Under the pieces are notes generated by a model. The model was given only the letters and a program-made list of their open reading frames with translations, was not told the origin of the DNA and did not search any database. This document shows, one piece after another, positions 21,820-33,071 of a stretch of DNA of 64,000 nucleotides (positions are counted from its first letter, which is position 1; each line of letters begins with the position of its first letter). The DNA is taken from the NCBI RefSeq assembly GCF_002105155.1, contig NW_019029011.1, forward strand, positions 423,745 through 487,744, written 5' to 3'. Made by a program: the position numbers and the translations under genes. The stretch comes from Lobosporangium transversale. Its lineage: Eukaryota > Mortierellomycota > Mortierellomycetes > Mortierellales > Mortierellaceae.

Positions 21820-23706
21820 TTATGCAACCCAGCCCTTGGCTATCCGTTCTAAGCGATCCTCAAGCTGTCTCAAGTACAGGCTTCCAGGGTATACTTCATT
21901 ACCCAAATGCTCCTTCCAGCCATGCGATTCCCACGGCATACGGTCCTCTGCTTCCAAAACCTCACTTCCGATTACGAAGTTCTGAAATCCAGTAGAGCGA
22001 TGCGTGAGAATACCTTCTCGTGCACGAGAGTTCCATATTACTGAATTGGCCCCAGAGTAGCCCTGTCCTGTGCCCATGTCGCCACGGTTTATGATCTTGA
22101 TTGCGCCATCAGTAGCGACTTGGTCTACAAGGATACCGGTACAAAACTTCATGTGGGGTCCTATTTCTCCTGGTGCAAATTTTAAGGGGAGAGGCTCACG
22201 AGGCTTTCCAATATTGATCGTCTGGGATCGGTGAAAGACAGTAGGGCCCATAACATGACTAATATCGACAAAGAAATGGAATGACCCCTGCGAAAGCGAG
22301 TTCTTGATGAGCACTAACTGGCCAGAAAGTTGAAAAGCGGATTGGCCTGAAAGCATGTCATTAGGATAAGAATGTACGACAGAGTCCATCGTAAGATGAT
22401 GGACGTTTGTTCCTACTGAAATAAAATTGTGAAAGTAGGCGCTGGTGACATGTGTAATATACATGTGGCAGACGCTGTCGATCCGGAAGGCATAGTTCGA
22501 AAAGATCTCATGTGAGAAACGATAATCTTTGCTTCCTCGGCCCGTCTCATCTAGCATGTCCTCGGTTTTGCGTCCAATATTCTTAGGAAACACCATGTCC
22601 AAGTACTGGATACCGAGCGCTCGGATCTTGTTATCTTTGTACTTTGTCACAAACCCACCTCCATATTGCCTTCGAATCGAGATAGGCAAAGGTGCGTCTA
22701 ACTGCACAACGCCTGTCTGTGAGTTGAGCGACCGAATGGTCCTATACATCTTTGCTTGCATTTTCCGCCATGGTCTCACGCCCTTCTTATTCGTGTCGAA
22801 ATGATCCATGCCGATATCCTCAATCCAACGTTTATTTCCAACCCGAGTAACAACTACCTGGTCGCCCACAGCCAATCCTGAATCATCGAAAAAGGTTGGG
22901 TCCAGTGACAAGTAAAAGGAGCCCACAGGGATATAGTCAGCTACGATTGGGACATTGGTGTTTTGCATCATTATATCCTCTTCTCCTCTTTAAACAAACA
23001 AAAGCAAAAAAAAAAAAAAAAAAAAAAAAGAGGTAAGTATCAATAAGTTGGAATTACTGCTTGGTTAAGAAGTTTGGTAATGGTAATTCGAAGATTAAAA
23101 CGACAGAAATTAAATTACAAGATTTCAATAGCATAACGCGGCCCTGTGGGCTCCCATTGACACACAATTCTGGAGCCACCGGCAGGATCCCCACGGAATA
23201 AGATACCGCTTGCTCGGATTTTTAGTGGCCTCGAGATCCTGTAGATGCCTTTTTCGAGGACGAGTGCTCCTTTTGGCACTACATCTAGTCCTTGTACAAG
23301 ACCTCCTGTTGTTTGGGAAACGCGATTAATAGCTTGCTGAATCCTATCTGTATCGTCCCCTTGATCAGAATCATTCCCAGCGGCAGGGCGTGGCTGAACA
23401 CGCTCTAGCACAGGTACATCCTGTTTTGCGTCAGGAATATCTGTATTCCCTTCATTCCATCCGACCATACTAAAGTCCATGATGCGATCACCTTGGCGAT
23501 TGTACGCCAGATAGCCGAGAGGCGATTTAATATCATTTGTTACAGTTGGACGAACAATTTTGCTGTACGGCTCATCAGAGAACAAATCAGGGAAGATTAT
23601 TCCGTCCTCATCCCGGTCATCCTCCTCCTCAACACGACTCTTATCCTTGCGACTAACACTTCCTTGGCTATTTTGAGGATGATAATGCACGGGATTCAGC
23701 CCACCT

Positions 23707-23740
<34 letters not shown>

Positions 23741-25306
23741 CAAAAAAAATAAAATAAATAATAAATAAATAAAAATAAATAATAAATAAATAAAAAAATT
23801 ATTATTATTGGAGGTATCAGAGAGATATACGCATTAACAACGCTAAATAGCAAAATGGATATTGTGCCATAGGACGTACGACTGCAGCCTCACCATACCA
23901 TGCTTAACATGCCAAAAAGGGTCTTGGAAAACTTCTTCTGGTGGTATGGCCCAATTGTTAGTCGCAAACGCGCTCGTCCTTGCGTTGCTATCAAAAGCGT
24001 CTTCATTGGTATGAAGATGGACGTCGTCTTGATGTTGAGCGATCTGCAGTCCTCCTTTTCTAGCTTGATCGATCTCGTCCTGCTCGTTCAGCCAGTCGAC
24101 TTGGGCTTCATTCTCCAATAGATCAATTTGATCCAATTTTGGTCGGGAAACCTCCTGACTGTTGTTTTCTTTTCCAGTTTGAGACTCTGACGGCTGTTTG
24201 CCTGTGATAACTCTATTATCAACATCATTTACCTTATCAATTTCACCTAATATTTCAAAATGAATTAAATTATTATTCAGTAACACATGAATCTCAGTTG
24301 CGAAGTTAGTCTTTTGCTTGCTAAGGCAGCCACGTAAATGACAGAGTTCCTGATGCTATGCATTGTGGCCTTTACCTAATCGAGTTCGTCCATTTTGATA
24401 GCTCTTTAGCTTAGGGTTGCTTAGTTCGTTAACATCCTCGCGGCCGTCGCAAACATTGCCGTTGCCGTTGCCTGCAGCACATCTTCCAATGGGGACGTTG
24501 TTCGGTGTCGAATGACTTTGATATTGAAAATCACTATCCTTAGAAGAAAGGGCCCAGTCGGACGTTTCCGAGTCATCATACTGAAAATCCATTGACGTAC
24601 TCTCGATCTCTTCGTCAGTAAGGCCTTCCCACGGCAAAGGTTCTTTCGAATGATGCACTAAACTGAGCGGTTTACGATCTGTTTTATATAGTTTTTGAGA
24701 TTCATCCATCAATTGTTTGTCCTCAGGGGTGAGTTCAAGGTAGAATGAGCCTCGTAATCGGACACGGTCGAGTTCTAATCTGTTGATATATGCTTCCTCT
24801 TTTTCCTTTTCTCGCCTATCCTGTTCAGAAATCGCAGATGATTGAAGAGGAGGAGGTGCGCCAGCCACGACTGGGATTCGGAGTTGCTCAACAACTGAAG
24901 TTAAAGAGTCATACGGTACAGCTATGTTTTTTGCCTCTTGAGTCATCTCTTTGGCGGATATCACTGTAGCTGCAGCAAGCAGCAGCACAATGGATGAAAC
25001 CCAGACAATATGACATCGCTTATAGCACAATCCACGAGGTCTAGAGTAGCCAAATGAATGAGAGACAAAAGGGGCGCATGAGATGGGTACTAAATTGTTT
25101 TCACTATTATAATTAATCTCTTTTCCGCTAGAGGTTCTTCGTAGCGAAGAATATTACCTGAACAATTCTGAAGTTATTGTAGATCTGGAATGTTGAAGAC
25201 TTGGAATATAACTAAGACCAAGATGAAAATGAAAGACGACGCGGTCCACCCGTGTCAAGTTGGTTTTCCCACGACTGTGTTTGAAAGGTCCAAGCTGATC
25301 CTCCAT
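21820..25306 (-). CDS. Membrane-anchored right-handed beta-helix (pectin-lyase-fold) protein
   Basis: Five exons (25306..25158, 25040..24376, 24246..23899, 23704..23119, 22987..21820) stay in phase and give 971 residues. The chosen start, MEDQLGPFKHSRGK, places about 57 polar residues before one hydrophobic segment (about 61-79, HIVWVSSIVLLLAAATVISA). This predicts a type II anchor, or an uncleaved signal if a later start is used. A disordered linker leads to a beta-helix domain from about 400: DRIQQAINRVSQTTGGLV, GIYRISRPLKIRASGILFRG, VGDQVVVTRVGNKRW, and later FRIDSVCHMYITHVTSAYFH and NVHHLTMDSVVHSYP. Similar large pectate-lyase-superfamily proteins occur in bacteria and fungi, usually without assigned substrate. 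The exon 3 to 4 join follows poly(A). Polysaccharide binding or cleavage is inference; exon 1 is the least certain part. Confidence 0.7.
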
Positions 25307-26138
25307 TTTCTTGCTGACTGGTGGATATCAGCGGAGCTATAACATGCGACAGACAGAGAAAAAAAAAACCATAAAAGTGAGTCGCTTCCAAGCGATGGCA
25401 ACCCATTGCGCACGTGTAATAAAAAATGTTTAGGCATAATAAATATATATATATAATCAAATACCAAGGAGTTTTTTTTTTTACCAATGACTATTTTTGT
25501 ATATATAATACAATCAGTATTTTATTTTCTTTTTTCCAAGTCAACTTGGCTGTGATGTTTGATTGGTGGTAGATAAAATATCCCCTAACTTGATTAGGCG
25601 AGATGATGTAATTGGGGGAACTTTCTTTTTTTATTTCTGTGTGAGTTGAGGCAAAATTTTCTTTGGAGATTGAAATGGAAACAATTGAGAAGCAATGGAG
25701 GTCATGGTAAAAAAAAAAAAAAGAAAAAAGAAGAACAAAGAAGACTAGACAGACCTTAATTACATTGATTCCTCTCCCTTGATTTCCATTTTCCCTTGTT
25801 TCTTCATTTTTTTTATTTTTTATTTTTTTTTCAATCAGGATGGAAAAGAGAAGATGGATTACAGGGCACGCTAGCTTCTAAAGTATAAATAAGAGGCAAT
25901 GTTTTCCTTCTCTCTCGAGCAACGCACCTTTGTCTACTGAATAACAGCCAGGTTACTGAAGCATATTCTTCCACTCAATCACATGCCTCACTAACAAGAT
26001 TGGTTCGAAGAAACTGCTGCTGTTATAATTGATACCGCTTGATGGAGATTTTTTATATCTTTTATTATTTTTTGAAATGTTGATGCTATTATTTATGGTT
26101 GGTGTTCATGCAAAGGTGATAGCAACAAGGGCGTACAG
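25307..26138. other. Intergenic region
   Basis: A TATATATA stretch lies at about 25444-25452, and T-rich runs lie near 25470-25480 and 25806-25832. A TATAAATA at 25884-25891 on the + strand is followed by a pyrimidine-rich leader, but the next ATG opens only a three-codon frame. No gene seen. Confidence 0.4.
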
Positions 26139-26924
26139 CTATCGAGAAGCCTTATCCTCATCCTTCTTCGCTTCAAGGTCTTCTTCATCTAGTACTTCAC
26201 CATAACCTTTAGTAAAGACTTGAACATGATGAATCGAAGGCACACTGCGCAGCTCAGGTGGGTTAATAAAGAAGAGATATTCGCGCCCCGGAAGTCGCTC
26301 CTCAAGATACCTGCGGATCCAATCCTCATCTGGCAATGGATTCTTGGACCATATTAACCAATGCTCAATACCGGATTCTACCGAGTATGGGAATTCATTC
26401 TTTTTGAGCGCAAACTCCAGAGGGTCAACGGGCTCTGTGGGCGAAGGAGGAGGAGAGCCCGAGGACGAGGAATCATCGCTGTCCGTGGAGGGAGAGGAAG
26501 GAGAAGAAACATTTTCCATAGGTGGCCAATGAAGAACTCGCTGGCGAATATATTCATCGGGTGACCCATACTTCTTTGTACGCCTTTTGATGGCCCGCTG
26601 GTATGCTTCCTGGACGGCCTCGGATCGGGCCATCGGACTCAAATCCTTTTCGGCAACCAACTTTGTAAGCTCCTCCCATGTAAACTTGTGTTTTGTAGGC
26701 TTTTTGAAGACAAGAGGCTTTTTTGTCGGGGTAGAAGGAGCGGATATGTCAGAGTCTGAGCGAGATAATGTTTGTTGTTGATCTTTAGTAGAGAAAGAGC
26801 TCTGTGTCTGGGCTATGGAGATATCGAGGGATCCTTTGAGGTCAGCACCCTTTTTCCTAGGTTCTTGGGCTTGCTCATGCACCGTCAGGATATCTGATTC
26901 GAGCTCGATATGATCTTTGGTCAT
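26139..26924 (-). CDS. Gig1/DUF3605 family protein
   Basis: An intronless 261-residue frame. Residues 1-75 are Ser/Thr/Lys-rich and disordered. The conserved DUF3605 region begins at KFTWEELTKLVAEKDLSPMA, with a QEAYQRAIKRRTKKYGS helix. A Ser/Pro/Asp-rich insert interrupts it (about 145-170). It resumes with FPYSVESGIEHWLIWSKNPL, WIRRYLEERLPGREYLFF, INPPELRSVPSIHHVQVF. The FPY...GIEHW(L)IWS and NPPxLRS(V/I)Pxxxh signatures are typical of the family. It includes Candida Gig1, named for induction by N-acetylglucosamine. Biochemical function is not established. The chitin-degrading GH20 gene lies 28 kb away and is not a close neighbour. Confidence 0.85.
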   Translation of the reverse strand: MTKDHIELESDILTVHEQAQEPRKKGADLKGSLDISIAQTQSSFSTKDQQQTLSRSDSDISAPSTPTKKPLVFKKPTKHKFTWEELTKLVAEKDLSPMARSEAVQEAYQRAIKRRTKKYGSPDEYIRQRVLHWPPMENVSSPSSPSTDSDDSSSSGSPPPSPTEPVDPLEFALKKNEFPYSVESGIEHWLIWSKNPLPDEDWIRRYLEERLPGREYLFFINPPELRSVPSIHHVQVFTKGYGEVLDEEDLEAKKDEDKASR

Positions 26925-28810
26925 TACAGCTAATAGTCTATTCGTATATGAGTGTGGAAGTGATTTTTTTTGTTTCTAGTAGTGAGTGGTTAGTGGAGAG
27001 TAAATGGGGTGTTCGGATTAATGATATAGTGGTAGGGATGGTAACAGGATGATGATGATGATGATGATAATATATAAGTACAATGTTAAAATATATACAT
27101 AAGAAAAAAAAAAATAATAAATATGTAACAGAAAGAAAAAAAAAATTATGGCGCCTTTTTATATGGCAGACTGGGATAGCTGAGAATAAAAAAAAAAAAA
27201 AAAGCACAAAACGGCAGTTTACAGTGGTAATATGATCAATTAGAATCTCACATTTATTACATGTGTATGAGTGCTTTTTTCGGATTTAAAAAAAATTTTT
27301 TTTGTCATTGACTACAGGCGCCGGGTCATGTGATATTACTTTTTTTCCCTTTTTTTTTTTTTTTTTTTTTTTCTCGACTTTTACTTTTTGATTCGAAGAA
27401 TGATATAGCCAAAGGGATCATCATCTCTGGTTCCTGCCTCATAAAAAGAGTTTTTATAGTGTGCGCACTCAGCAGCACAATAGGCGAGATAACAGCTTCG
27501 TGGCACTGCGCACGCATCTCCATTGGTAGATGTTGTGTAATCTTTTCCCCTTCCTCATACTTCCTCCCCCCCCTTTTTATTTCTTTCTTCGCCTTTTTCG
27601 TTAACCAATGCCTGTGTGCGCGAGTTAGGCGTGGGCCATTACTAAACTCCTTTTTTTTTTTTTTTTTTTTTTTTTTTGTTTCTATCGCAGACAAATTGAC
27701 CGAATCCAATGATGGATCAGGTTGAAAGGATCGTCAAGGGCTAGAGAAATAAACAACCTGAGTCATCTTTAGTAGACAATGTTATACTGGGGTAGACAAT
27801 CTCTCTCCCTTTTTGCTTTTTTGTTTTTTAATTTTCATTTTATTTTTAATATTCTTTATTTCTAGATTTTATTTTTATTTTTATGCTATATAAGATTTTT
27901 ATTTTAAATTTATTCTGATTTTTATTACATTTTTATTTTATTTTTTATTTATTTTCGATTTTAATTTTTATTTTCATTTTTCAATCCTAGTCAATGGGCG
28001 TCAATAACTTGTAATCCTTGTCATGAGGAAGATGCGACAACATGCACGCTCCGTGCCCCTTGTTGTCAATTGAGATGGGGAAGAGGGAATGATTCTTCTG
28101 CCTCGGAGGATCCAGGACATGCCAGACTTAGACACTGAGAGAGAAGAGCTCTCTTTGCATAAGCTCATAATAAACGGTGGATGAGATATGAAGTGGACTG
28201 AGCGGCAGGCAATAATAACAATTATAGATAGCTTCATGCAAAGCAAAAGCAGTGACAGACACAAATATGGATTGCTTTATTGGATGAGATTGATTCAACG
28301 GTGCCATTTGAGCTTACGGGTAAATTGTCCAACCCTCGAACTCAGCTTGAACAGCCCTCCACATGAGGATTGGCGCGGGAATTGTTATTTCGGTTTCATT
28401 TTCTTTTCCTCTCTTCTCGTTCTTTCTCTTTCTCTTTCTCTCTCTTCCTTTCCTCCATCTCTTTCTCCTCCTTTCCTTCATTCTTTCGCATATATAGGCC
28501 CATTCTCCCTTCCCTTGTATCTTGTCCCTTCCTTTCATTAATTACATCGCATTCATTATTATACAAGTTAATATTCTTTACTACTTTATCAAACGTACAT
28601 TTTTATCACTCATATTCTCATTTATATTCATTGAATCTCCATTTCTCTCACCTCCTCATTCACACATTTTATCAACCCGATTTGATCCATTAACTTCAAT
28701 CCATTTAGCAGAGCACTTTCAATCCAAACTTATTTTTTCTCATAGTCTCTCACCCACATAGGCTCTTTTCAACCTCTCCACTCACTTGCACTATTTTTTT
28801 TTCTTGGAGA

Positions 28811-28846
<36 letters not shown>

Positions 28847-28875
28847 CTCAATTCGATCGTCGACACAACAACACC
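26925..28875. other. Divergent intergenic region between DUF3605 and PAQR genes
   Basis: It contains a (GAT)n microsatellite near 27050-27068, T-runs at about 27352-27372 and 27651-27677, a long ATTTTTATTTT-rich tract (27825-27980) and a strongly pyrimidine-rich stretch (28395-28480). Open frames in both directions over 27326-27725 are driven by the homopolymers. I see no gene. Confidence 0.5.
28491..28496 (+). promoter_or_regulatory. TATA box of the PAQR gene
   Basis: TATATA sits at the end of a CT-rich tract, followed by a C-rich initiator-like segment. The 5' leader would be about 350 nt and includes a run of about 29 A at 28814-28842, just before the ATG. Confidence 0.45.
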
Positions 28876-30523
28876 ATGTCCGAATTAAAAAAGAGAAATA
28901 GATCGACCTCTGTCCGGAAGAGTATGCAGGCTGTTGCTAGTAAGGCTGCAGCCATGCTACCCTTGGACCTTGAGAGTATTGATTCCGCTATCCTTGACAA
29001 ACTGGAAAATGTCCTTTGTAAGATCGAGTCCAAACTGCGATCGATTGAAGCACCTGCGCTCGAAAAGGTAGATCGCACCCTTCGATTACTTGAAGAAACC
29101 TATGCTACTTTGGAGGTCCCTTCTATCGATCACAAGGTGCACACAACTCTAAAGGTTATGGAGGACACATATCATAATGCTCTTCAAGCAAAATCTACAC
29201 TCAAAGACAAATTGAGCACAGCCATTATGATATTGGAGGAAAAATATGTTGAGCTTGAGCAGACCTCGTTTGAGCGAATGGACGATGCTATTGGCATGTT
29301 CGAGAAGGTCGACCGTCGGGCGATTTTGGACTATACAATTGACTCTATCGAATCAAGCCGCAAGGCTGCAGTTGAAGGTGCAAAGCATACCATCGATTCT
29401 ATCGAAGCTCACAGCAAGGCTGCACTCGAAGGTGCAAAGTATACTATTGATTCAATTGAGGCTCATCGTAGGGCTGCAATCGAAGGCGCAAAACGATTGC
29501 TTCGGTTTGAAGAGCTACCAGAACAGTGGCAAGAGAACAAGCACATCCTCTCGGGATATCGGTTCTTATCGTCAAAAAAACAGTGCTTCCAATCCATCTT
29601 TTATGTCCACAATGAGTCCGGCAATATCTGGACACATCTTCTTGGATTCTTTTACTTCCTGACTGTCGGCATCTATTTTTTTTCTGGAACCAACCCCTAT
29701 TTCTCAACACCATCCTCTACACTTGTCCGCAATCTTCCTTATATCCCTCCAGATGGCTATGACAAGCTGGTCTTTTTGGTCTTCTTCTTGGCAGTGTACA
29801 AGTGTCTGCTCATGTCCTCGCTCTGGCACACCTTTGCTCAAATTGCTCATGAGGGCACAATGAAATGCATGGCCTGTTTGGACTATGTAGGCATCTCTGT
29901 TCTGATTGCTGCCAGTGTTGTTGTAACAGAGTACTATGGCTTCTACTGTGAATCTTTATTCCGCCACAGTTACATTGCTGCCACTGCGCTGTTTGGCGTC
30001 GCCGGTGTTGTTATTCCATGGTTCCCATGGTTCGATCAGAAAGGTAAGAAATTTTTTTTTTTTTTTTTTTTTGTCACACAAGAGTACCTGTGATCACTTA
30101 AAGCCCTCTTCTTCAACAATAAACCGTTATTAATTTACTATTTGATTTGACATGGTTATAGAGACACGCTGGCTTCGAATTACATTCTTCATCTCGATGG
30201 CAGCATCCGCGTTACTGCCTGTCTTCCATCTCATATTGATTCATGGCGCAGGAACGACACTCGAATGGATCTTTCCCTTGCTTAAATCCTTGGGCTCATA
30301 TGCCTTGGGAGTTTTTGTTTATGCTAATCAATATCCGGAGAAATTGTTCCCTGGACGGTTCGACCATTTCGGCTCTTCTCATCAGCTCTGGCATCTCTGT
30401 GTACTGGGTGGTGTCTACTTTCATTTTACCGCAGCACTTTCGTTCTGGGAGCGGCGGTACGAGTTTGGATGCCCCTCAGGTTTTGAGGGCATTGCCCCTG
30501 TTGGAGGACTGACACCACTCTAA
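28876..30523 (+). CDS. PAQR/hemolysin-III family receptor, Izh3-like, with long N-terminal helical domain
   Basis: Two exons (28876..30043, 30162..30523) in phase 1 give 509 residues. The C-terminal half is a seven-helix PAQR domain. It has HNESGNIWTHLLGFFYFLTV, a Ser/His pair in SSLWHTFAQIAHE, and the last-helix HQLWHLCVLGGVYFHF with the HxxxH-type zinc-site histidines. These residues form the metal-dependent hydrolase-like site of adiponectin receptors and yeast Izh proteins, which act in lipid and zinc homeostasis at cell membranes. The N-terminal 215 residues are charged and helical, with acidic heptad-like segments (LEETYATLE, VMEDTYHNAL, ILEEKYVELE). They end in three tandem 17-residue repeats of the type TIDSIEAHSKAALEGAK. 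Yeast Izh3 also has a long N-terminus; the repeats here are distinctive. The ligand is unknown. Confidence 0.85.
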
Positions 30524-31253
30524 ATGGTTTTGCATAAATAAATTTGCTATAATGAGACTATGTGTGTATAATTTATACTTTGATTCTACAATGTTGTTAT
30601 TTTTTTCAAGTGTCCTTGAAAAAAAAAAAAAAAAAAAAAGTCTCCGACAGGTTATTAATGGATATGGGTTATGAAGCAGACGTGATGTTCCTTACAAAAG
30701 ATGCAGAGAAAGAACGTTGTCACCCTTTTTTTTTTTTTTCACACGGCTCTGTCTGCCGCCCAATATTTCATATCAATTTTTTTTTTTTTTTACAGGCCCG
30801 AAATGCGCAGTTGCAAGCCCAAGTCACAGATCAAGGCGGAGAAAAGAACTGGAATGAAAATTGGGTTAGTTCATTATGGCAAACTGTTTACCAAGCTTAT
30901 TTATTACCCATATGCTTGAGAGAAGCTTCTTTTTCGTTCTTTTCATTCTTTTTTCTTTTTTTCTTTTAGAGTACACATATAATATATCGTATATGCATCT
31001 ATACATTACGAAAAAGATTAGTGCCAGCGTGGAGAATTCTTCACGACTTCAAAAAGCATCTGTAGTCAAAGAAAAAAGATACTCATATCGAAAAAAAAAA
31101 AAAATAGCGATCCTTGATCGAGAAATCCCCCAAGCCTCCCAAGATTAAACTTTCGCGATTTTATCACGTGCAACACACTCTTCAAGAAATATTAAAATAA
31201 AAAAAAAGAGGCGCAAACACCGTTTAGCATTTTACAGTTTGCACTTTACTCCC
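30524..31253. other. Spacer between PAQR and RBMX2 genes
   Basis: ATAAATAAAT at about 30535 may be the PAQR polyadenylation signal. Homopolymer runs lie at 30620-30638, 30727-30739 and 30779-30794. A short frame near 30657-30718 (MDMGYEADVMFLTKDAEK) followed by a T-run plus CAG looks exon-like, but I could not join it to a plausible second exon. No gene is called. Confidence 0.35.
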
Positions 31254-31900
31254 ATGAAGTAGGCGTCATGTTAACGATTATGATTTGGTTCACAATTATA
31301 AAATTTCGCTAATGCATTTACTTTATTTTTATTTTTATCTTTATTTGTCTTGTTTTAAACAGTGTGGTCAAGGAGATTCAACGGCTGAACGAACGTGAGG
31401 CAAGTCTCTCGACTTCGGCTTCTGGATCATGGCATGAACAATACAAGGATTCAGCCCATATCTTTGTCGGTGGCCTTCCTTACAACTTGACAGAAGGAGA
31501 CATTATCTGTGTCTTGTCGCAATTTGGGGAAATTGCGGGGATCAATCTCGTCCGAGACAAGGAAACGGGCAAATCCAAAGGATTTGCATTCCTGAAATAT
31601 GTTGATCAACGATCCACTATTCTGGCAGTGGATAACATGAACGGAGCCAAGGTATTGAATAAACACGTATAAACATATACTTATTTATATAATTATATGT
31701 ATATATTTTCTTTCTTTCTTCTTTATTTATTTATTTCTATTTGGTTGGGGATTCATCTAGATTGGTGGCAGAGTGATCCGTGTAGATCATGTACAAAATT
31801 ACAAAGTCCCTAAGGTCTTTGACGCCGACGGAAACGAGGTCGAACCTGATGAGGACATGGTCAATAATGCTGCTCCTAAGCCTATAGAAGGTACGATATG

Positions 31901-31933
<33 letters not shown>

Positions 31934-32925
31934 ATTGATGGACAAAATGTTCCTTTTTCTTGATTCTAATCCCCTTTATTCCATTAAATGTTATGGCGTC
32001 CATTTTATATCTCTTCTTCTTTTTCTTCTTCTTCTTTTGTTATTGTAATGATATAGAAGACGAATCTGAAGATGACGATAGCTCAAGCGAATCGGAAGGA
32101 GATGGCACAAGGATTGATATTGACGACCCTATGCGTGATTATCTTCTCAAGAAACGTCGCAAGAAAGAGAGCAAAAAGTCAAAGACAAAGAAACGGGATA
32201 AAGACAAGGATGACAACAAAGAGTCCAAAGAGGAGAGACGTGCACGTCGGGAGCTAAAAAAAGCGGCCAAGAAAGAGAAGAAAGAGAATAAGGCGCGAGA
32301 AAAGGAGCTGAAAGACAAGGACGAGATCAAAGTCGACCGTGACAATGACAATGACAATAACAATAACAACAACAATAACTATAATAGGGAAGCAGAGGAT
32401 AAAAAAGATGCAGATCAAATTACACAGAATTTAACAAAGACTGAAGAAAAGGAAAAAACACAGCATATCAGATCATCAAATACTTTTACAGAAGCTTCGC
32501 CCTCATCCCCATCTTCACAACTTCAGTCTTCATCGCCACCATCTCGTAGATCTAGAGCTAGATTATCAAGATCACGATCACGGTCACGGTCACGGTCGCC
32601 TGGACAAAGACGATCTCGCTCTTATCGCGACCGCAGCTCTGACCGTAATTACAGGCATCGTCGACGTGATTCAAGGTCATTGTCACGATCCCCTAATAGA
32701 TACCGTACCCATTCATCATCTTACCGTGATAGGAGTCGTGATAGAGCGCGAGATTATGACCGAGATCGAGATCGGGGCTATTCAAGGGATCGAGATACCT
32801 ACAGAGATAGGGACAGAGAAAGAGACAGGGACAGGGACAGAGATAGGGACAGGGATTATTCTGGTAGTGGTCGGAGTCGGAATCATAGAGATGACAGCAG
32901 AGATCGAGCTAGAAGAGACTCATAG
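31254..32925 (+). CDS. RBMX2/Ist3 (Snu17) RRM splicing factor of the RES complex
   Basis: Four exons (31254..31258, 31363..31651, 31761..31890, 32057..32925) give 430 residues. The first coding exon is just ATGAA; splicing completes Asn2 and gives MNVVKEIQRLNEREASL, matching the family N-terminus. The RRM follows at about 33-112, with RNP2 IFVGGL (35-40) and RNP1 KGFAFLKY (74-81). It contains DQRSTILAVDNMNGAK and GRVIRVDHVQNYKVPK, hallmark sequences of RBMX2/Ist3. The C-terminal 250 residues are acidic, then Lys/Glu-rich, then an RS/RD/RE repeat tail. Animal RBMX2 has a comparable tail; yeast Ist3 is far shorter. It acts in the activated spliceosome with Bud13 and Pml1 and promotes pre-mRNA retention and splicing. 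It converges with the flippase gene, 146 bp apart. Confidence 0.9.
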
Positions 32926-33071
32926 AGCTAATATACTGTTGCGTTCATTTTGTTTTTTATGTTATTTTATTTTAGTTTTTTTTAACAAAAAAAGTCATTC
33001 AATGACGAAATAATATACAAGAATAATGCTTTTCGAAAGGGTTTTTTTTTTTTTTTTTTTTTTTAAAAAAA

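Noticed and set aside
27326-27725. Overlapping 127- and 131-codon frames on both strands
   Set aside because: Both are generated by long A/T runs at each end (poly-Lys or poly-Phe) with no motif between.
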